The notes: generated from the letters alone by a model not told the origin. Shown: positions 1-8,431, counted from the first letter of the stretch. The stretch is 64,000 nucleotides of DNA from Bacillus sp. cl95 (GCF_900115925.1 NZ_FOYF01000003.1:124001-188000), one strand, 5' to 3'. Numbers and translations: made by a program.

Positions 1-1
1 G

Positions 2-286
2 GGAAGTTCTTTTTACAAGTTGCCGAAACTGCTTCAATGGTTGACAGGAAATATCGGTTTCCACCATGTACACCATTTGAGCCCGCGTGTACCGAACTAT
101 ATGCTTGAAGCAGCGCATAAGAACACAGCTCCATTGCAAAATGTACCAACCATTACTTTGCTTTCGAGTTTAACTTCTCTTAAATTCCGCCTATGGGATG
201 AAGAGAGCAAAAACTTTGTTGGCTTCAAACACGTAAAGACACTTTCTAGAAATAATGTAACAAGTAGTGTTAACACTGAACATTAA
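2..286 (+). CDS. des: Fatty-acid desaturase (Des), C-terminal part, cut by window edge
   Basis: This is the last ~95 codons of a membrane acyl-lipid desaturase; the reading frame is open to the left edge, so the true start lies upstream. The fragment carries the third histidine box (HHVHH, in GNIGFHHVHHLSPRVPNY), one of the three His clusters that hold the di-iron centre in this family. Known members introduce a cis double bond into membrane lipid acyl chains at low temperature. The adjacent desKR genes match the B. subtilis des-desK-desR order, which supports the assignment. The upstream DesR-controlled promoter is outside the window. Confidence 0.93.
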   Translation, partial: GSSFYKLPKLLQWLTGNIGFHHVHHLSPRVPNYMLEAAHKNTAPLQNVPTITLLSSLTSLKFRLWDEESKNFVGFKHVKTLSRNNVTSSVNTEH

Positions 287-292
287 TTTGAA

Positions 293-327
293 ACTCCCCT
301 TATTGCCTAGCCATAAGGGGAGTATTT
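293..327 (+). terminator. Hairpin terminator after des
   Basis: An inverted repeat (actcccctta / taaggggagt) starts 7 bp after the des stop codon and is followed by a weak T-containing tail. It probably limits read-through into desKR. Confidence 0.6.
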
Positions 328-370
328 GATTCTTATGTAATATTGTATGAAACATTCAACAGAGATAACT

Positions 371-485
371 GTCTAGCTCCAGCGCCCAGCCCCTCGGGGT
401 CATAAGCCAAATCGCTCCAGAAATCAGGATTTCCTGCGCGCTTCGTCTTATGCCTGTCGGGGCTATGCAGGGCGCTTGCGCTTTT
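371..485. repeat. Dispersed Bacillus-type intergenic repeat (gtctagctccagcgcc... type)
   Basis: This GC-rich, highly structured 115-bp block lies in an otherwise AT-rich gap. It begins gtctagctccagcgcc and ends gggcgcttgcgctttt, and the two ends are partly self-complementary. I recognise it as a dispersed non-coding repeat seen between genes in several Bacillus species. Its function and mobilisation are unknown. It separates des from desKR. A possible very degenerate copy lies near 11527 (gcagctccagc, then atcaggattt). Confidence 0.65.
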
Positions 486-536
486 CTATTCCTTCTTATG
501 GTAAAATAAAGTCAATAACTTGAATGAGGTATTGTG

Positions 537-1673
537 ATGTTTAGAAGCTACTGGATTCATTTAAAAAGTACAGGGATTTCTCCTTACATATGGACAATTC
601 TTGTCATGTTGCCGTTTTATTTTATTTTTCAACAGTCGGCTACGACCATTGAAATCTTCGTGGGCATATTCCTGACGCTTATATTCTTCCTCATCTATTG
701 GTTGGCTTTTGTATCTAAAGGGTGGACGGTCTATTTATGGACATGTATTTTAATAGGAATCTCTATTGCGACCACCATTCAGTTTAGCTATGTATATTTT
801 GCATTTTTCCTTGCCTACCTGATTGGAAATGTGAAAGATCGAGTTGCCTTTTTAACTCTCTATTTCATTCATCTTTTCGGTACTTCAGCTGCAATCAATT
901 TGAATATCGTCTGGAAAGAAGAACTTTTTTTGAGACAATTGCCAATGGTCGTTGTCATTTGGATCAGCATCATTTTGCTACCGTTCAGTATCCGTCATAA
1001 AACAGAACGTGGTCAGCTCCAAGAAAAGCTCGAGGACGCGAATAAGCGAATCTCTGAACTAGTCAAACTTGAGGAGCGGCAAAGAATCGCTAGAGATCTT
1101 CATGATACTTTGGGACAAAAGCTTTCCTTAATTGGCTTAAAAAGTGATTTAGCAAGAAAGCTTATTCATAAAGATCCAGAACGGGCTCGTGATGAACTAT
1201 ATGATGTACAGCAAACGGCAAGAACCGCACTAAATGAAGTGCGAAAAATGGTTGCCCACATGCGCGGGATTCGTCTGGTGGAGGAATTGGTTCATGTTAA
1301 GCAAATTTTAAAGGCTGCACAGATCGAATTGGTTACTGAGCCTGATTTTAATCTCACCAATGTTTCACTATTAACGGAAAATATCCTTAGTATGTGTTTA
1401 AAAGAAGCGGTGACGAATATCGTCAAACATAGTGGGGCCACAGAGTGTTCTATTTATTATGATCAGTCAGATAGCGAAAGCGTGCTGACTGTAAAAGATA
1501 ATGGCAATAAGGCTGTTGCAGGGATTGATTTTAACAAGGGAAGCGGTTTGTTAGGAATGAAAGAAAGGCTTGAATTCGTCAATGGCAGTCTAGAGATATT
1601 GGTGAAGGATGGCACGATGTTAGTGATAAAAGTACCGAATGTGGTAAGGCTGTCTGATAGGGGAGGAGCTTAG
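537..1673 (+). CDS. desK: Membrane-fluidity sensor histidine kinase DesK
   Basis: The N-terminal ~150 residues form about five hydrophobic segments. They are followed by a linker helix, a HisKA_3 dimerisation domain with ERQRIARDLHDTLGQ (His about residue 189) and a HATPase_c domain with N-box (EAVTNIVKHS) and G-box (DNG, GSGLLGMKER). DesK senses membrane thickness or fluidity and controls DesR phosphorylation. The ATG at 537 is preferred over the GTG at 534 because GAGG at 526-529 gives better spacing. The stop codon touches the desR start, consistent with one operon. Confidence 0.93.
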   Translation: MFRSYWIHLKSTGISPYIWTILVMLPFYFIFQQSATTIEIFVGIFLTLIFFLIYWLAFVSKGWTVYLWTCILIGISIATTIQFSYVYFAFFLAYLIGNVKDRVAFLTLYFIHLFGTSAAINLNIVWKEELFLRQLPMVVVIWISIILLPFSIRHKTERGQLQEKLEDANKRISELVKLEERQRIARDLHDTLGQKLSLIGLKSDLARKLIHKDPERARDELYDVQQTARTALNEVRKMVAHMRGIRLVEELVHVKQILKAAQIELVTEPDFNLTNVSLLTENILSMCLKEAVTNIVKHSGATECSIYYDQSDSESVLTVKDNGNKAVAGIDFNKGSGLLGMKERLEFVNGSLEILVKDGTMLVIKVPNVVRLSDRGGA

Positions 1674-2273
1674 ATGATTCGAATCGTAATTGCAGAAGAT
1701 CAGCGAATGTTGCTTGGAGCATTGGGGTCTCTGCTTAGTCTTGAAGATGATATGGAAGTAGTGGGGCAGGCAAGCGATGGTCAAGAGGCAATTGAACTTG
1801 TACACAAGCTACAGCCAGATATTTGCATTATGGATATTGAGATGCCAGGTAAGACGGGACTTGAAGCAGCAGAAGAATTAAAAGACATGGACTGCAAGGT
1901 CATCATCTTAACTACCTTTGCCCGATCAGGATACTTTCAGCGAGCATTAAAGGCTGGGGTCCGCGGATATTTATTGAAGGATAGTCCGAGTGAAGAGTTA
2001 GCCAGCTCGATTCGAAGCGTCATCGCAGGGAAACGAATTTATGCTCCTGAATTGATGGATGATATGTACAGCGAGGAAAATCCGCTAACTGAACGTGAAA
2101 TGGATGTGCTCGAGCTCGTGGCAGATGGGCGAAACACGAAGGAAATCGCTAGTCAGCTTAGTTTAACCACAGGTACTGTGCGCAATTATATTTCTACAAT
2201 CTTAGATAAATTAGAAGTCACCAACCGAATTGAAGCGATCCGCCAATCGAAGGAAAAAGGCTGGTTCAAATAG
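1674..2273 (+). CDS. desR: NarL-family response regulator DesR
   Basis: The product is 199 residues with an N-terminal receiver domain (acidic pair E8-D9, phospho-acceptor D54 in CIMDIEMPG, conserved T and K further on) and a C-terminal LuxR-type helix-turn-helix (LTEREMDVLELVADGRNTKEIA). D54 is the same position as in B. subtilis DesR. It follows desK directly. Phospho-DesR is known to activate des at low temperature. A GGGGAGG site lies at the end of desK. Confidence 0.94.
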   Translation: MIRIVIAEDQRMLLGALGSLLSLEDDMEVVGQASDGQEAIELVHKLQPDICIMDIEMPGKTGLEAAEELKDMDCKVIILTTFARSGYFQRALKAGVRGYLLKDSPSEELASSIRSVIAGKRIYAPELMDDMYSEENPLTEREMDVLELVADGRNTKEIASQLSLTTGTVRNYISTILDKLEVTNRIEAIRQSKEKGWFK

Positions 2274-2306
2274 GATGGTGGCGAACACCATCCATATTGA
2301 TTTTGG

Positions 2307-2338
2307 AATCCCAAAGCAAATAGCTTTGGGATTTTTTT
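2307..2338 (+). terminator. Rho-independent terminator of desKR
   Basis: A perfect stem (aatcccaaagc / gctttgggatt) around a 4-5 nt loop is followed by a run of T. Confidence 0.9.
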
Positions 2339-2379
2339 CGTCCGCGCTTGCCAGTGTTCAAATAAAATGAATGTCGTGG

Positions 2380-2517
2380 CTATTTACCTTGCCCATTTTT
2401 CTTTTTTGCAGCTAAGTCTTTTTGTGTTATTTCGCTGCGGATGTTGATTTCGCTTGAGTGTTCTGTTTCAGTAGTTTGCTTTTTGATTTCTGGGCGATTG
2501 TTTCTTTTGTTTGACAT
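2380..2517 (-). CDS. Small charged protein of 45 residues, unknown function
   Basis: This short frame begins MSNKRNNRPEIKK and ends AAKKKNGQGK. It is almost entirely polar and charged, with no hydrophobic core or signal peptide, so it is probably disordered. The evidence that it is a gene is the excellent ribosome site (AAAGGAGGG, 8 nt before the ATG). It resembles small lysine/asparagine-rich proteins common in spore formers, but I cannot name a family. It is divergent from the coiled-coil gene at 2748 and shares its intergenic region. Confidence 0.6.
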   Translation of the reverse strand: MSNKRNNRPEIKKQTTETEHSSEINIRSEITQKDLAAKKKNGQGK

Positions 2518-2599
2518 GATTTTCCCTCCTTTCGATTTGCTTCGACCATATTTTGTGCAAGGAAAGATAAATTACTCATAGAAATTTTTTTAGGTTGGA

Positions 2600-2649
2600 T
2601 AGACTTTTGGCTGTAAAGAGAATATAATATAAACAAGAACAAATGTTCT
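2600..2649 (+). promoter_or_regulatory. Sigma-A promoter with LexA-like box
   Basis: TAGACT (2600-2605), 17 bp, then TATAAT (2623-2628). Directly downstream lies the palindrome AGAACAAATGTTCT (2636-2649), whose GAAC-N4-GTTC core fits the Bacillus LexA/DinR operator. The position, overlapping the transcription start, is the classical repressor position. The box is extended by flanking CA/TG to an 18-bp perfect palindrome. Confidence 0.6.
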
Positions 2650-2747
2650 TGTTTTTAGGTGAGAATTTGATTTAGGAGGTGATAAAAAGGGAATGATAAT
2701 TTAATGATGAAGGTAGGTAAGATTAAATTGAAACGGAGGACATTTTC

Positions 2748-3221
2748 ATGGATTCTACAATCAATCAAGTCTTAAGCGAAATGGAAAAAATGAATGAAAA
2801 ATTTGATCAGCGTTTTGATCAAATGGAAGGCCGCTTTGAAAAGATAGATACGCGCTTTGATCATGTGGACGCTCGCTTTGAAAAGGTAGATGCGCGGTTT
2901 GATCAAGTGGATGCTCGCTTTGAAAAAATGGATGAACGGTTTGACCAGATGGATGCTCGATTCGAACATTTAGAAGAAGGAGTGAAGTACTTAAAAATAG
3001 GTCAGGACGAAGCAAAAATGATGTTGAAGGCTTCGCTTGAGGCCGTTGAAAAAACAAACGCAGAATTAGTGAACTTGCGAAATGAATCGGACCACAAATT
3101 TGAGCAAAACGATAAAGAACATCGTTTTTTCGAGCAAGAACTTAGAGACACCAATTTGAAATTGGCGGATCATAGTCGTGAGTTAAGAAAGTTAAAGTTC
3201 GAAAAAAACCACCTAATATAA
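2748..3221 (+). CDS. Heptad-repeat coiled-coil protein, unknown function, probably SOS-controlled
   Basis: The 157-residue protein contains about eight consecutive 7-residue repeats of the form (V/M)DARF(E/D)(K/Q) at about residues 19-75. This predicts a long parallel coiled coil, and a second helical charged segment follows. There is no signal peptide or membrane segment. A GGAGG site precedes the ATG. An earlier strong site (AGGAGGTGAT near 2674) precedes a 3-codon frame ATG-ATA-ATT-TAA at 2692. Similar Asp/Phe/Arg heptad proteins occur widely in Firmicutes without known function. The LexA-like box upstream suggests DNA-damage induction (inference). Confidence 0.75.
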   Translation: MDSTINQVLSEMEKMNEKFDQRFDQMEGRFEKIDTRFDHVDARFEKVDARFDQVDARFEKMDERFDQMDARFEHLEEGVKYLKIGQDEAKMMLKASLEAVEKTNAELVNLRNESDHKFEQNDKEHRFFEQELRDTNLKLADHSRELRKLKFEKNHLI

Positions 3222-3293
3222 CGCTTATATTTAGGAGCTTTGAAACATGCTTTTATACACTAGCATCGCGCTAAATTCCAAAGCTCCAGACAC

Positions 3294-4124
3294 TTATTTG
3301 AACTTCTTGAGTACAGCTTTTTCAATTGTCTCCCATGGGACGAATTTCTTCATCAAGAGAGTTTGAATAACGCCTTTACCGATGGGATATCTCAATTTAG
3401 GCCTTTTCTTTTGTGATGCGATTTTTGCCACGAGCTTCGCCACATCAAGCGGATCGCCATGTTTGTTTTTACTACCATTGATTTCATTGAGGATTCCTGA
3501 CATATATTTGTGATATGGTGAGTTTTCATTGATTTCAGTCGTATCGATACTTGACCAAATATTGGTGCGATATGATCCCGGCTCTATTAGCGTAACATCA
3601 ATACCAAATGGCTTTACTTCAAGCCTTAGGCTTTCACTAAAACCTTCGATTGCATGTTTTGAAGACGTATAGGCAGATAAACCTGGAAACCCAAACTTTC
3701 CGCTGATGCTACTCATGTTAATGATTCGTCCAAAATTGTTTTTACGCATCAATGGTAGTACGCATTGAGTCACACTGATTAGCCCAAACACATTGGTTTC
3801 AAACTGTGATCGGTAATCTTGAACTGTAATTTCTTCACAAAACCCACCGTGTGCATAACCAGCATTGTTTACGAGTACATCTACTGAATCTAACTCTTGT
3901 AATTTCCTTCTCAAACTGACTATTGAGTCTTCAGATCTAACATCTAATGGAAAGACTTCTATGTTCTTTTCACATCCAAATTCGGAAGCTTTCTGAAGCA
4001 ACAATGGTGATTTTTCCATATTCCTCATACAGGCGATCACTCGGAAATTTAATTTTGCTAACTCGATTGCAATAAGTAAACCAAACCCACTCGACGCCCC
4101 CGTGACGATTGCCGTTTTTCTCAT
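3294..4124 (-). CDS. Short-chain dehydrogenase/reductase (SDR)
   Basis: The 276-residue product is a classical SDR: the Rossmann glycine motif TGASSGFG near the N-terminus, the NNAG motif after strand 4, a catalytic Ser in NMSSISG and YTSSK with Tyr and Lys. It should use NAD(P)H to oxidise or reduce a hydroxyl/carbonyl. Total length and the long C-terminal tail resemble retinol-dehydrogenase-like or DltE-like SDRs. The substrate cannot be inferred. A GAGGG site lies ahead of the ATG. Confidence 0.88.
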   Translation of the reverse strand: MRKTAIVTGASSGFGLLIAIELAKLNFRVIACMRNMEKSPLLLQKASEFGCEKNIEVFPLDVRSEDSIVSLRRKLQELDSVDVLVNNAGYAHGGFCEEITVQDYRSQFETNVFGLISVTQCVLPLMRKNNFGRIINMSSISGKFGFPGLSAYTSSKHAIEGFSESLRLEVKPFGIDVTLIEPGSYRTNIWSSIDTTEINENSPYHKYMSGILNEINGSKNKHGDPLDVAKLVAKIASQKKRPKLRYPIGKGVIQTLLMKKFVPWETIEKAVLKKFK

Positions 4125-4241
4125 CCTTAGCCCTCATTTTAAGTGTTTTCATTCATTTTAACTCTTTTAATACGAAAATGGATATATGTTGAACTGATTT
4201 TTAGTCTAGGCATTCTTTCAAGAAAGGAAGGTGATATAGCT

Positions 4242-5591
4242 ATGAATGGTGGTATGGAAGATATGGAACATGATTTAAACAATTTTACGGTCCTATATCA
4301 AGAGGATCCACTATTTGAAGCAGAGTGTATGTTGCTTGGTGCTATCTTTCTTGATCCAAACATCATTCATGAAATGATTCTGGAGCCATTCCATTTTACA
4401 CAAAAACGTAACCAATTGATTTATAAGAATATGAAGGAACTGCAACTAGCAGGGAAACCCATTGATTTTGTAATGTTAACCAAAAAGCTTGGAAATCATA
4501 TCGAATCCATTGGTGGGGTGAAATTTCTCACTGATATTGCAGGAGCATGCCCTACTACCCAAAATATTGAACACTATCAAAACATTGTTTTGGAAGATTA
4601 CAAACTGAGGGTGCTTCGGACGGCAGCAGTAAATTTCCTAAATGACCAGACTATTGAAAAAGCCGAGGATTTTTATCAATCCTATATTTACACACAAGAA
4701 ATAGGAAAGGTCAAAAGAGAAGGAAAAAGAGATGTTTTGTTCCAAATGTTTGACGAAATGTACGAGGATCATGGCAGTATGTCTGGAATCAATTGTGGGT
4801 TTAAGGATCTAAATAGCATGATGAATGGTTGGCAACGAAGTGATCTCATCGTTATTGCAGCAAGACCTTCCGTTGGGAAAACCGCATTAGCTCTAAATTT
4901 TGCGATGACTTGTTGTAAAGAACAAGGTGTCGTTGATTTCTTTTCTTTAGAAATGCCTGAAAAACAACTTGCTAAAAGAATGCTCAGTGACCTTACCAAT
5001 ATCGATAGTTTCAAATGGAAGAACCCGTATCGCTTTTTTAGTGAAACAGACCAAAAAAGGGCGACTAACGCTCTTGGTATATACGATAAGTGGAACATGC
5101 TCGTTCATGATGAACCTCGACAGACTCTGTCAGATATTCGTGCTCGAATTCAAAAGACTAAACGTGAGTATCCAACAAAAAGTCATTTAGTAATCATTGA
5201 TTACCTTCAATTATTAACAATCACAAAAAGGTATGAACGACATGACCTCGCCATTGGTAGCGTAACTCGTGAGTTAAAACAGATTGCTCGCCAATATGAA
5301 GTGCCTATTGTTTTGCTTTCTCAACTTTCAAGAGGGGTGGAGCAAAGAGCAGATAAGCAACCCAAAATGTCCGACTTGAGGGATTCTGGTAGTATCGAAC
5401 AAGATGCCGATGTTATTTTGTTGTTAAGCCGCGAAGAGAATGAAATGAAGTCGAACTACAAAAGTGAAGTAATCATTGTTGACATTGCTAAACAACGAAA
5501 TGGTCCCACTGGTATGGTGAAATTGGTATTTGATAAGAGGTACAGCAGATTTCGAGATTTAGCGGCCACAAACAAAAATACCCCACATTAA
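4242..5591 (+). CDS. DnaB-like replicative helicase paralogue
   Basis: The 449-residue product has a DnaB N-terminal helical domain (about 20-125) and a RecA-like DnaB C-terminal domain: Walker A ARPSVGKT (about 207-214), Walker B LVIIDYLQLL (Asp about 320), arginine-rich SQLSRGVEQR and the SDLRDSGSIEQDAD motif. The start at 4242 is chosen from AAGGAAGGTGAT just upstream; a longer frame from 4143 has no ribosome site. No ssb, primase or replisome genes are adjacent, so this is probably an extra copy of plasmid, phage or repair origin rather than the housekeeping dnaC/dnaB gene. All ATPase motifs look intact. Confidence 0.85.
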   Translation: MNGGMEDMEHDLNNFTVLYQEDPLFEAECMLLGAIFLDPNIIHEMILEPFHFTQKRNQLIYKNMKELQLAGKPIDFVMLTKKLGNHIESIGGVKFLTDIAGACPTTQNIEHYQNIVLEDYKLRVLRTAAVNFLNDQTIEKAEDFYQSYIYTQEIGKVKREGKRDVLFQMFDEMYEDHGSMSGINCGFKDLNSMMNGWQRSDLIVIAARPSVGKTALALNFAMTCCKEQGVVDFFSLEMPEKQLAKRMLSDLTNIDSFKWKNPYRFFSETDQKRATNALGIYDKWNMLVHDEPRQTLSDIRARIQKTKREYPTKSHLVIIDYLQLLTITKRYERHDLAIGSVTRELKQIARQYEVPIVLLSQLSRGVEQRADKQPKMSDLRDSGSIEQDADVILLLSREENEMKSNYKSEVIIVDIAKQRNGPTGMVKLVFDKRYSRFRDLAATNKNTPH

Positions 5592-5602
5592 GGTGGGGTA
5601 TA
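5579..5602. terminator. Terminator overlapping the helicase stop codon
   Basis: The stem ataccccac / gtggggtat encloses the TAA codon at 5589-5591. It may serve both the helicase gene and the convergent gene at 5609. Confidence 0.6.
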
Positions 5603-5608
5603 TAAACA

Positions 5609-5863
5609 TTAGCGCTTGCAAACCGAATCAATTTCATAGTCTTCGGAATCATCTGTTTCACCAGTCGTACATTTAAAACATAAATGGGAGCCGCTGATGG
5701 CAGAACCAATCGCCCAAATCGGCTTCTTACATTGAATGCATTTCACTCCATTTTTCTTATCAGTGACACATGCTTTCAGCTCTTCCATAAACAAATCTTT
5801 GTTTTCGCCTTTGTTGCTTTTCATATACATTTGTACAAATTTTTCAATCGTAATCGGGATCAT
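5609..5863 (-). CDS. Small zinc-ribbon-like protein, unknown function
   Basis: The 84-residue product carries two CxxC pairs (C42/C45 in KCIQC and C62/C65 in LCFKC), the arrangement of a one-zinc ribbon. The tail is acidic (TDDSEDYE). AAGGAG precedes the ATG with good spacing. It converges on the helicase gene. No function is suggested by its neighbours. The Cys pairs could bind zinc for structure or nucleic-acid binding; this is inference. Confidence 0.7.
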   Translation of the reverse strand: MIPITIEKFVQMYMKSNKGENKDLFMEELKACVTDKKNGVKCIQCKKPIWAIGSAISGSHLCFKCTTGETDDSEDYEIDSVCKR

Positions 5864-6056
5864 GATGTACTCCTTGCATTTTTTTAAAATTATACCATAG
5901 ATGAACTTTGATGAGATATTTGCTAAAAATAAACGGACTTCCCAATTTTCAAATATCCCATAAAAATGAAAAGATTAGAACATTTAGCATAGGGATTGTA
6001 CAGAAGATAATTGTCATATAGAATGTTTTTTATTCCGAAAATTACATCGCTATTAT

Positions 6057-6123
6057 CCTTGTATAATATCAGTGAAAATGGTCTGATTGTTTCTACCTGG
6101 CAGCCGGATGCCAGACTACAGGG
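6057..6123 (+). promoter_or_regulatory. Guanine-class purine riboswitch aptamer
   Basis: The three-way junction can be drawn completely. P1 is CCTTGTA (6057-6063) with TACAGGG (6117-6123). P2 is ATCAG/CTGAT with loop containing AAAATGG. The exact J2/3 core GTTTCTACC follows. P3 is CTGGCA/TGCCAG, and J3/1 is GACTAC. The nucleotide that pairs with ligand is C (6116), which is the guanine/hypoxanthine type, not the adenine type. It precedes a terminator and nupG, as in B. subtilis. Confidence 0.93.
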
Positions 6124-6179
6124 AAGTATGATTGAAAATATTTGTGTTTATTTTGATTGATTTTTTCATCTCTTTAAAT

Positions 6180-6243
6180 GCCCTTATTCTTCATACTTTC
6201 TGTCCTGTGGCCGAAGGTTTGAAAGAATAGGGGCTTTTATTTT
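6180..6243 (+). terminator. Riboswitch-controlled transcription terminator
   Basis: A stem (gcccttattctt / aagaataggggc) is followed by a T-rich tail. The sequence cagggaagtatg (6119-6130), including the 3' half of P1, can pair with catactttctgtcctg (6192-6207). That gives a competing antiterminator, so guanine binding should switch transcription off. Confidence 0.85.
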
Positions 6244-6276
6244 AGGAAAGATTACATATCAACAGGAGATGAGACC

Positions 6277-7470
6277 ATGCAATTTTTGTTAAATTTACTT
6301 GGCGTTTTCGTTGTTATCGGCGGAGTATTCCTGCTTTCTCCAACGAAAAAGAAAATAAAGTGGAAATCGATTGCCATCTTGCTAATTGTGGAAGTATTAA
6401 TCACCTGGTTCATGCTTGGAACAAAGTTTGGTTCATGGACAATCAATCAAATCGCCGCATTCTTCACGTGGCTCATTGCGTGTGCTAACGAAGGGATTTC
6501 ATTCGTTTTTCCATCTGCAATGGCAAATGAACACGTTGATTTCTTCTTTAGTGCGTTGTTGCCAATCATCTTTATCATCACATTCTTCGATATCTTATCG
6601 TATTTCGGAATCCTTACTTGGATTATCGATAAGGTTGGATGGGTGATTTCGAAGATTTCTGGTCTGCCGAAACTTGAAAGTTTTTTCTCGATTCAGATGA
6701 TGTTCCTTGGTAATACAGAAGCACTTGCTGTAATTCGCCAACAGATGGTCGTGTTGCAACAACATCGTTTGCTAACATTTGGTTTAATGAGTATGAGCAG
6801 TATCAGTGGATCCATCATTGGAGCCTATCTCACGATGGTTCCTGCTGAATATGTATTTGCAGCCATCCCACTTAACTGTTTGAATGCTTTGCTATTAGCT
6901 AGCATGCTTAACCCGATAGACGTAAGCAAAGAGGAAGACATTGTTTACGTTCCTCCTAAAGAAGAACGCAAGGACTTCTTTTCAACCATTTCAAACAGTA
7001 TGATGGTTGGAATGAATATGGTCATTGTTATCTTAGCAATGGTCATTGGTTATGTAGCTGTTACGGCTTGCTTAAACGGAATCTTAGGGTTCTTTGTGGA
7101 TGGTCTGACTGTTCAAAAAATCTTCTCTGTCATCTTTAGTCCATTTGCCTTCTTGCTTGGTTTGACAGGATCAGATGCTATGTATGTAGCTCAATTAATG
7201 GGTATTAAGCTTGCAACAAACGAATTCGTAGCCATGATGGACTTAAAGGACAAGCTAAATGATTTAGATCCTCATACGATTGCTGTTGCGACAACTTTCT
7301 TAACATCATTTGCGAACTTCAGTACAGTAGGTATGATTTACGGTACCTTTAATAGCATCCTCGGTGAAGAGAATTCATCGATCATCGGTAAAAATGTTTG
7401 GAAATTGCTTGTCAGCGGTATTGGTGTATCATTACTGAGCGCCATGCTTGTTGGATTATTTGTTTGGTAA
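6277..7470 (+). CDS. nupG: Purine nucleoside transporter (CNT family), NupG-like
   Basis: The 397-residue integral membrane protein has an N-terminal three-helix segment, a nucleoside-recognition (gate) domain and a C-terminal CNT domain. It contains the family motifs GNTEALAVIRQQ (about 147-158), SGSIIGAYL and GSDAMYVAQ. CNT proteins import nucleosides with H+ or Na+. Control by a guanine riboswitch matches B. subtilis nupG (yxjA), which imports guanosine and inosine. The start is supported by AGGAGATGAGACC before the ATG. Confidence 0.92.
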   Translation: MQFLLNLLGVFVVIGGVFLLSPTKKKIKWKSIAILLIVEVLITWFMLGTKFGSWTINQIAAFFTWLIACANEGISFVFPSAMANEHVDFFFSALLPIIFIITFFDILSYFGILTWIIDKVGWVISKISGLPKLESFFSIQMMFLGNTEALAVIRQQMVVLQQHRLLTFGLMSMSSISGSIIGAYLTMVPAEYVFAAIPLNCLNALLLASMLNPIDVSKEEDIVYVPPKEERKDFFSTISNSMMVGMNMVIVILAMVIGYVAVTACLNGILGFFVDGLTVQKIFSVIFSPFAFLLGLTGSDAMYVAQLMGIKLATNEFVAMMDLKDKLNDLDPHTIAVATTFLTSFANFSTVGMIYGTFNSILGEENSSIIGKNVWKLLVSGIGVSLLSAMLVGLFVW

Positions 7471-7486
7471 TCTTAATTAAGATATG

Positions 7487-7526
7487 TAAAGAGCAGTGCC
7501 ATTTAACGATGTGCACTGCTCTTTTA
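7487..7526 (+). terminator. Rho-independent terminator of nupG
   Basis: A long stem (aaagagcagtgc / gcactgctcttt) is followed by TTT. Confidence 0.85.
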
Positions 7527-7678
7527 CGTTCCGAGGTACTATTTGAACTTGGCAGGATTTCTTACCGAAAGATTTCTTCATAACTTTTGGTTATACATAT
7601 ATATCTTAATGGTATTTCCACAATCAATGAAAGGTTGATATGATGAATTTAGATAGGTAGATCAAGGGAGTGAATGAG

Positions 7679-8431
7679 ATGAAGGTACAACTGATTAGAC
7701 ATGCAACTTTAAAAATCAATTACAAAAATAGAACATTCTTGGTAGACCCGATGTTCAGCATAAAAAGCACATTGCCGGCTGTTGCCAATTCTGCAAATGA
7801 GTTTAGGAATCCATTGGTTGATCTGCCAGTTTCAGTGGAATCGATCCTTGAGGGAATAGACGCAGTTATAATCTCGCATTTACATCGAGATCATTTTGAT
7901 GATGCAGCTATTATTCATTTACCAAAGGAAATTCAAATCATTTGTCAGCCTGAAGATGAAGGTAAAATACGCGAGCTTCAATTTACTCAAGTTACACCTA
8001 TTGAGAAGAGCTTAAAATGGAATGGAATAAGGATAAGCAGGACGAAGGGAGAACATGGCACAGGGAAAATTGGTGAAAAGATGGGGCCAGTTTCAGGCTT
8101 TGTTCTAGAAGGTGAAGGTGAGAAGACTCTTTATCTTGCAGGTGATACGATTTGGTGTAATGATGTAAATGAAGCTATTCTTGAATACCATCCATCTGTT
8201 ATAATTCTTAATGGAGGAGAGGCACAATTCTTACAAGGTGACCCCATAACAATGGGCCCGAAAGATATATCGCTTGTAAGAGAATCTTATTCAGAAGCGT
8301 CCATTGTTGTGGTACACATGGAATCGTGGAACCATTGCCTTCTCACAAGGAAACAATTGAATGAATACATTGAAAATAAAGAGTTATCTCACATAGTCGT
8401 CCCTATGGATGGAGAAATTCTAGATTACTAG
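7679..8431 (+). CDS. Metallo-beta-lactamase-fold hydrolase (UlaG-like)
   Basis: The 250-residue product has the metal-binding motif HxHxDH (SHLHRDHFDD, about residues 70-79), the opening RHATLKINYKNRTFLVDPMF typical of the UlaG/YfiT-like branch, a second Asp ligand in LAGDT and a late His. Such enzymes hydrolyse lactones, phosphodiesters or related bonds with two metal ions; the substrate is unknown. ATG 7679 is preferred to GTG 7670 because GGGAG at 7666-7670 is 8 nt upstream of it. It appears monocistronic. Confidence 0.85.
   Translation: MKVQLIRHATLKINYKNRTFLVDPMFSIKSTLPAVANSANEFRNPLVDLPVSVESILEGIDAVIISHLHRDHFDDAAIIHLPKEIQIICQPEDEGKIRELQFTQVTPIEKSLKWNGIRISRTKGEHGTGKIGEKMGPVSGFVLEGEGEKTLYLAGDTIWCNDVNEAILEYHPSVIILNGGEAQFLQGDPITMGPKDISLVRESYSEASIVVVHMESWNHCLLTRKQLNEYIENKELSHIVVPMDGEILDY

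Noticed and set aside
2761-3057. Long open frames on the minus strand opposite the heptad-repeat gene
   Set aside because: They are created by the repeated codons of the real gene and have no ribosome site.
4143-4241. N-terminal extension of the DnaB-like helicase to 4143
   Set aside because: It lacks a ribosome site, has membrane-like composition unlike DnaB, and a good site precedes ATG 4242.
5889-6056. Separate adenine-type riboswitch
   Set aside because: The ligand-pairing position is C, and only one aptamer core (GTTTCTACC) is present.
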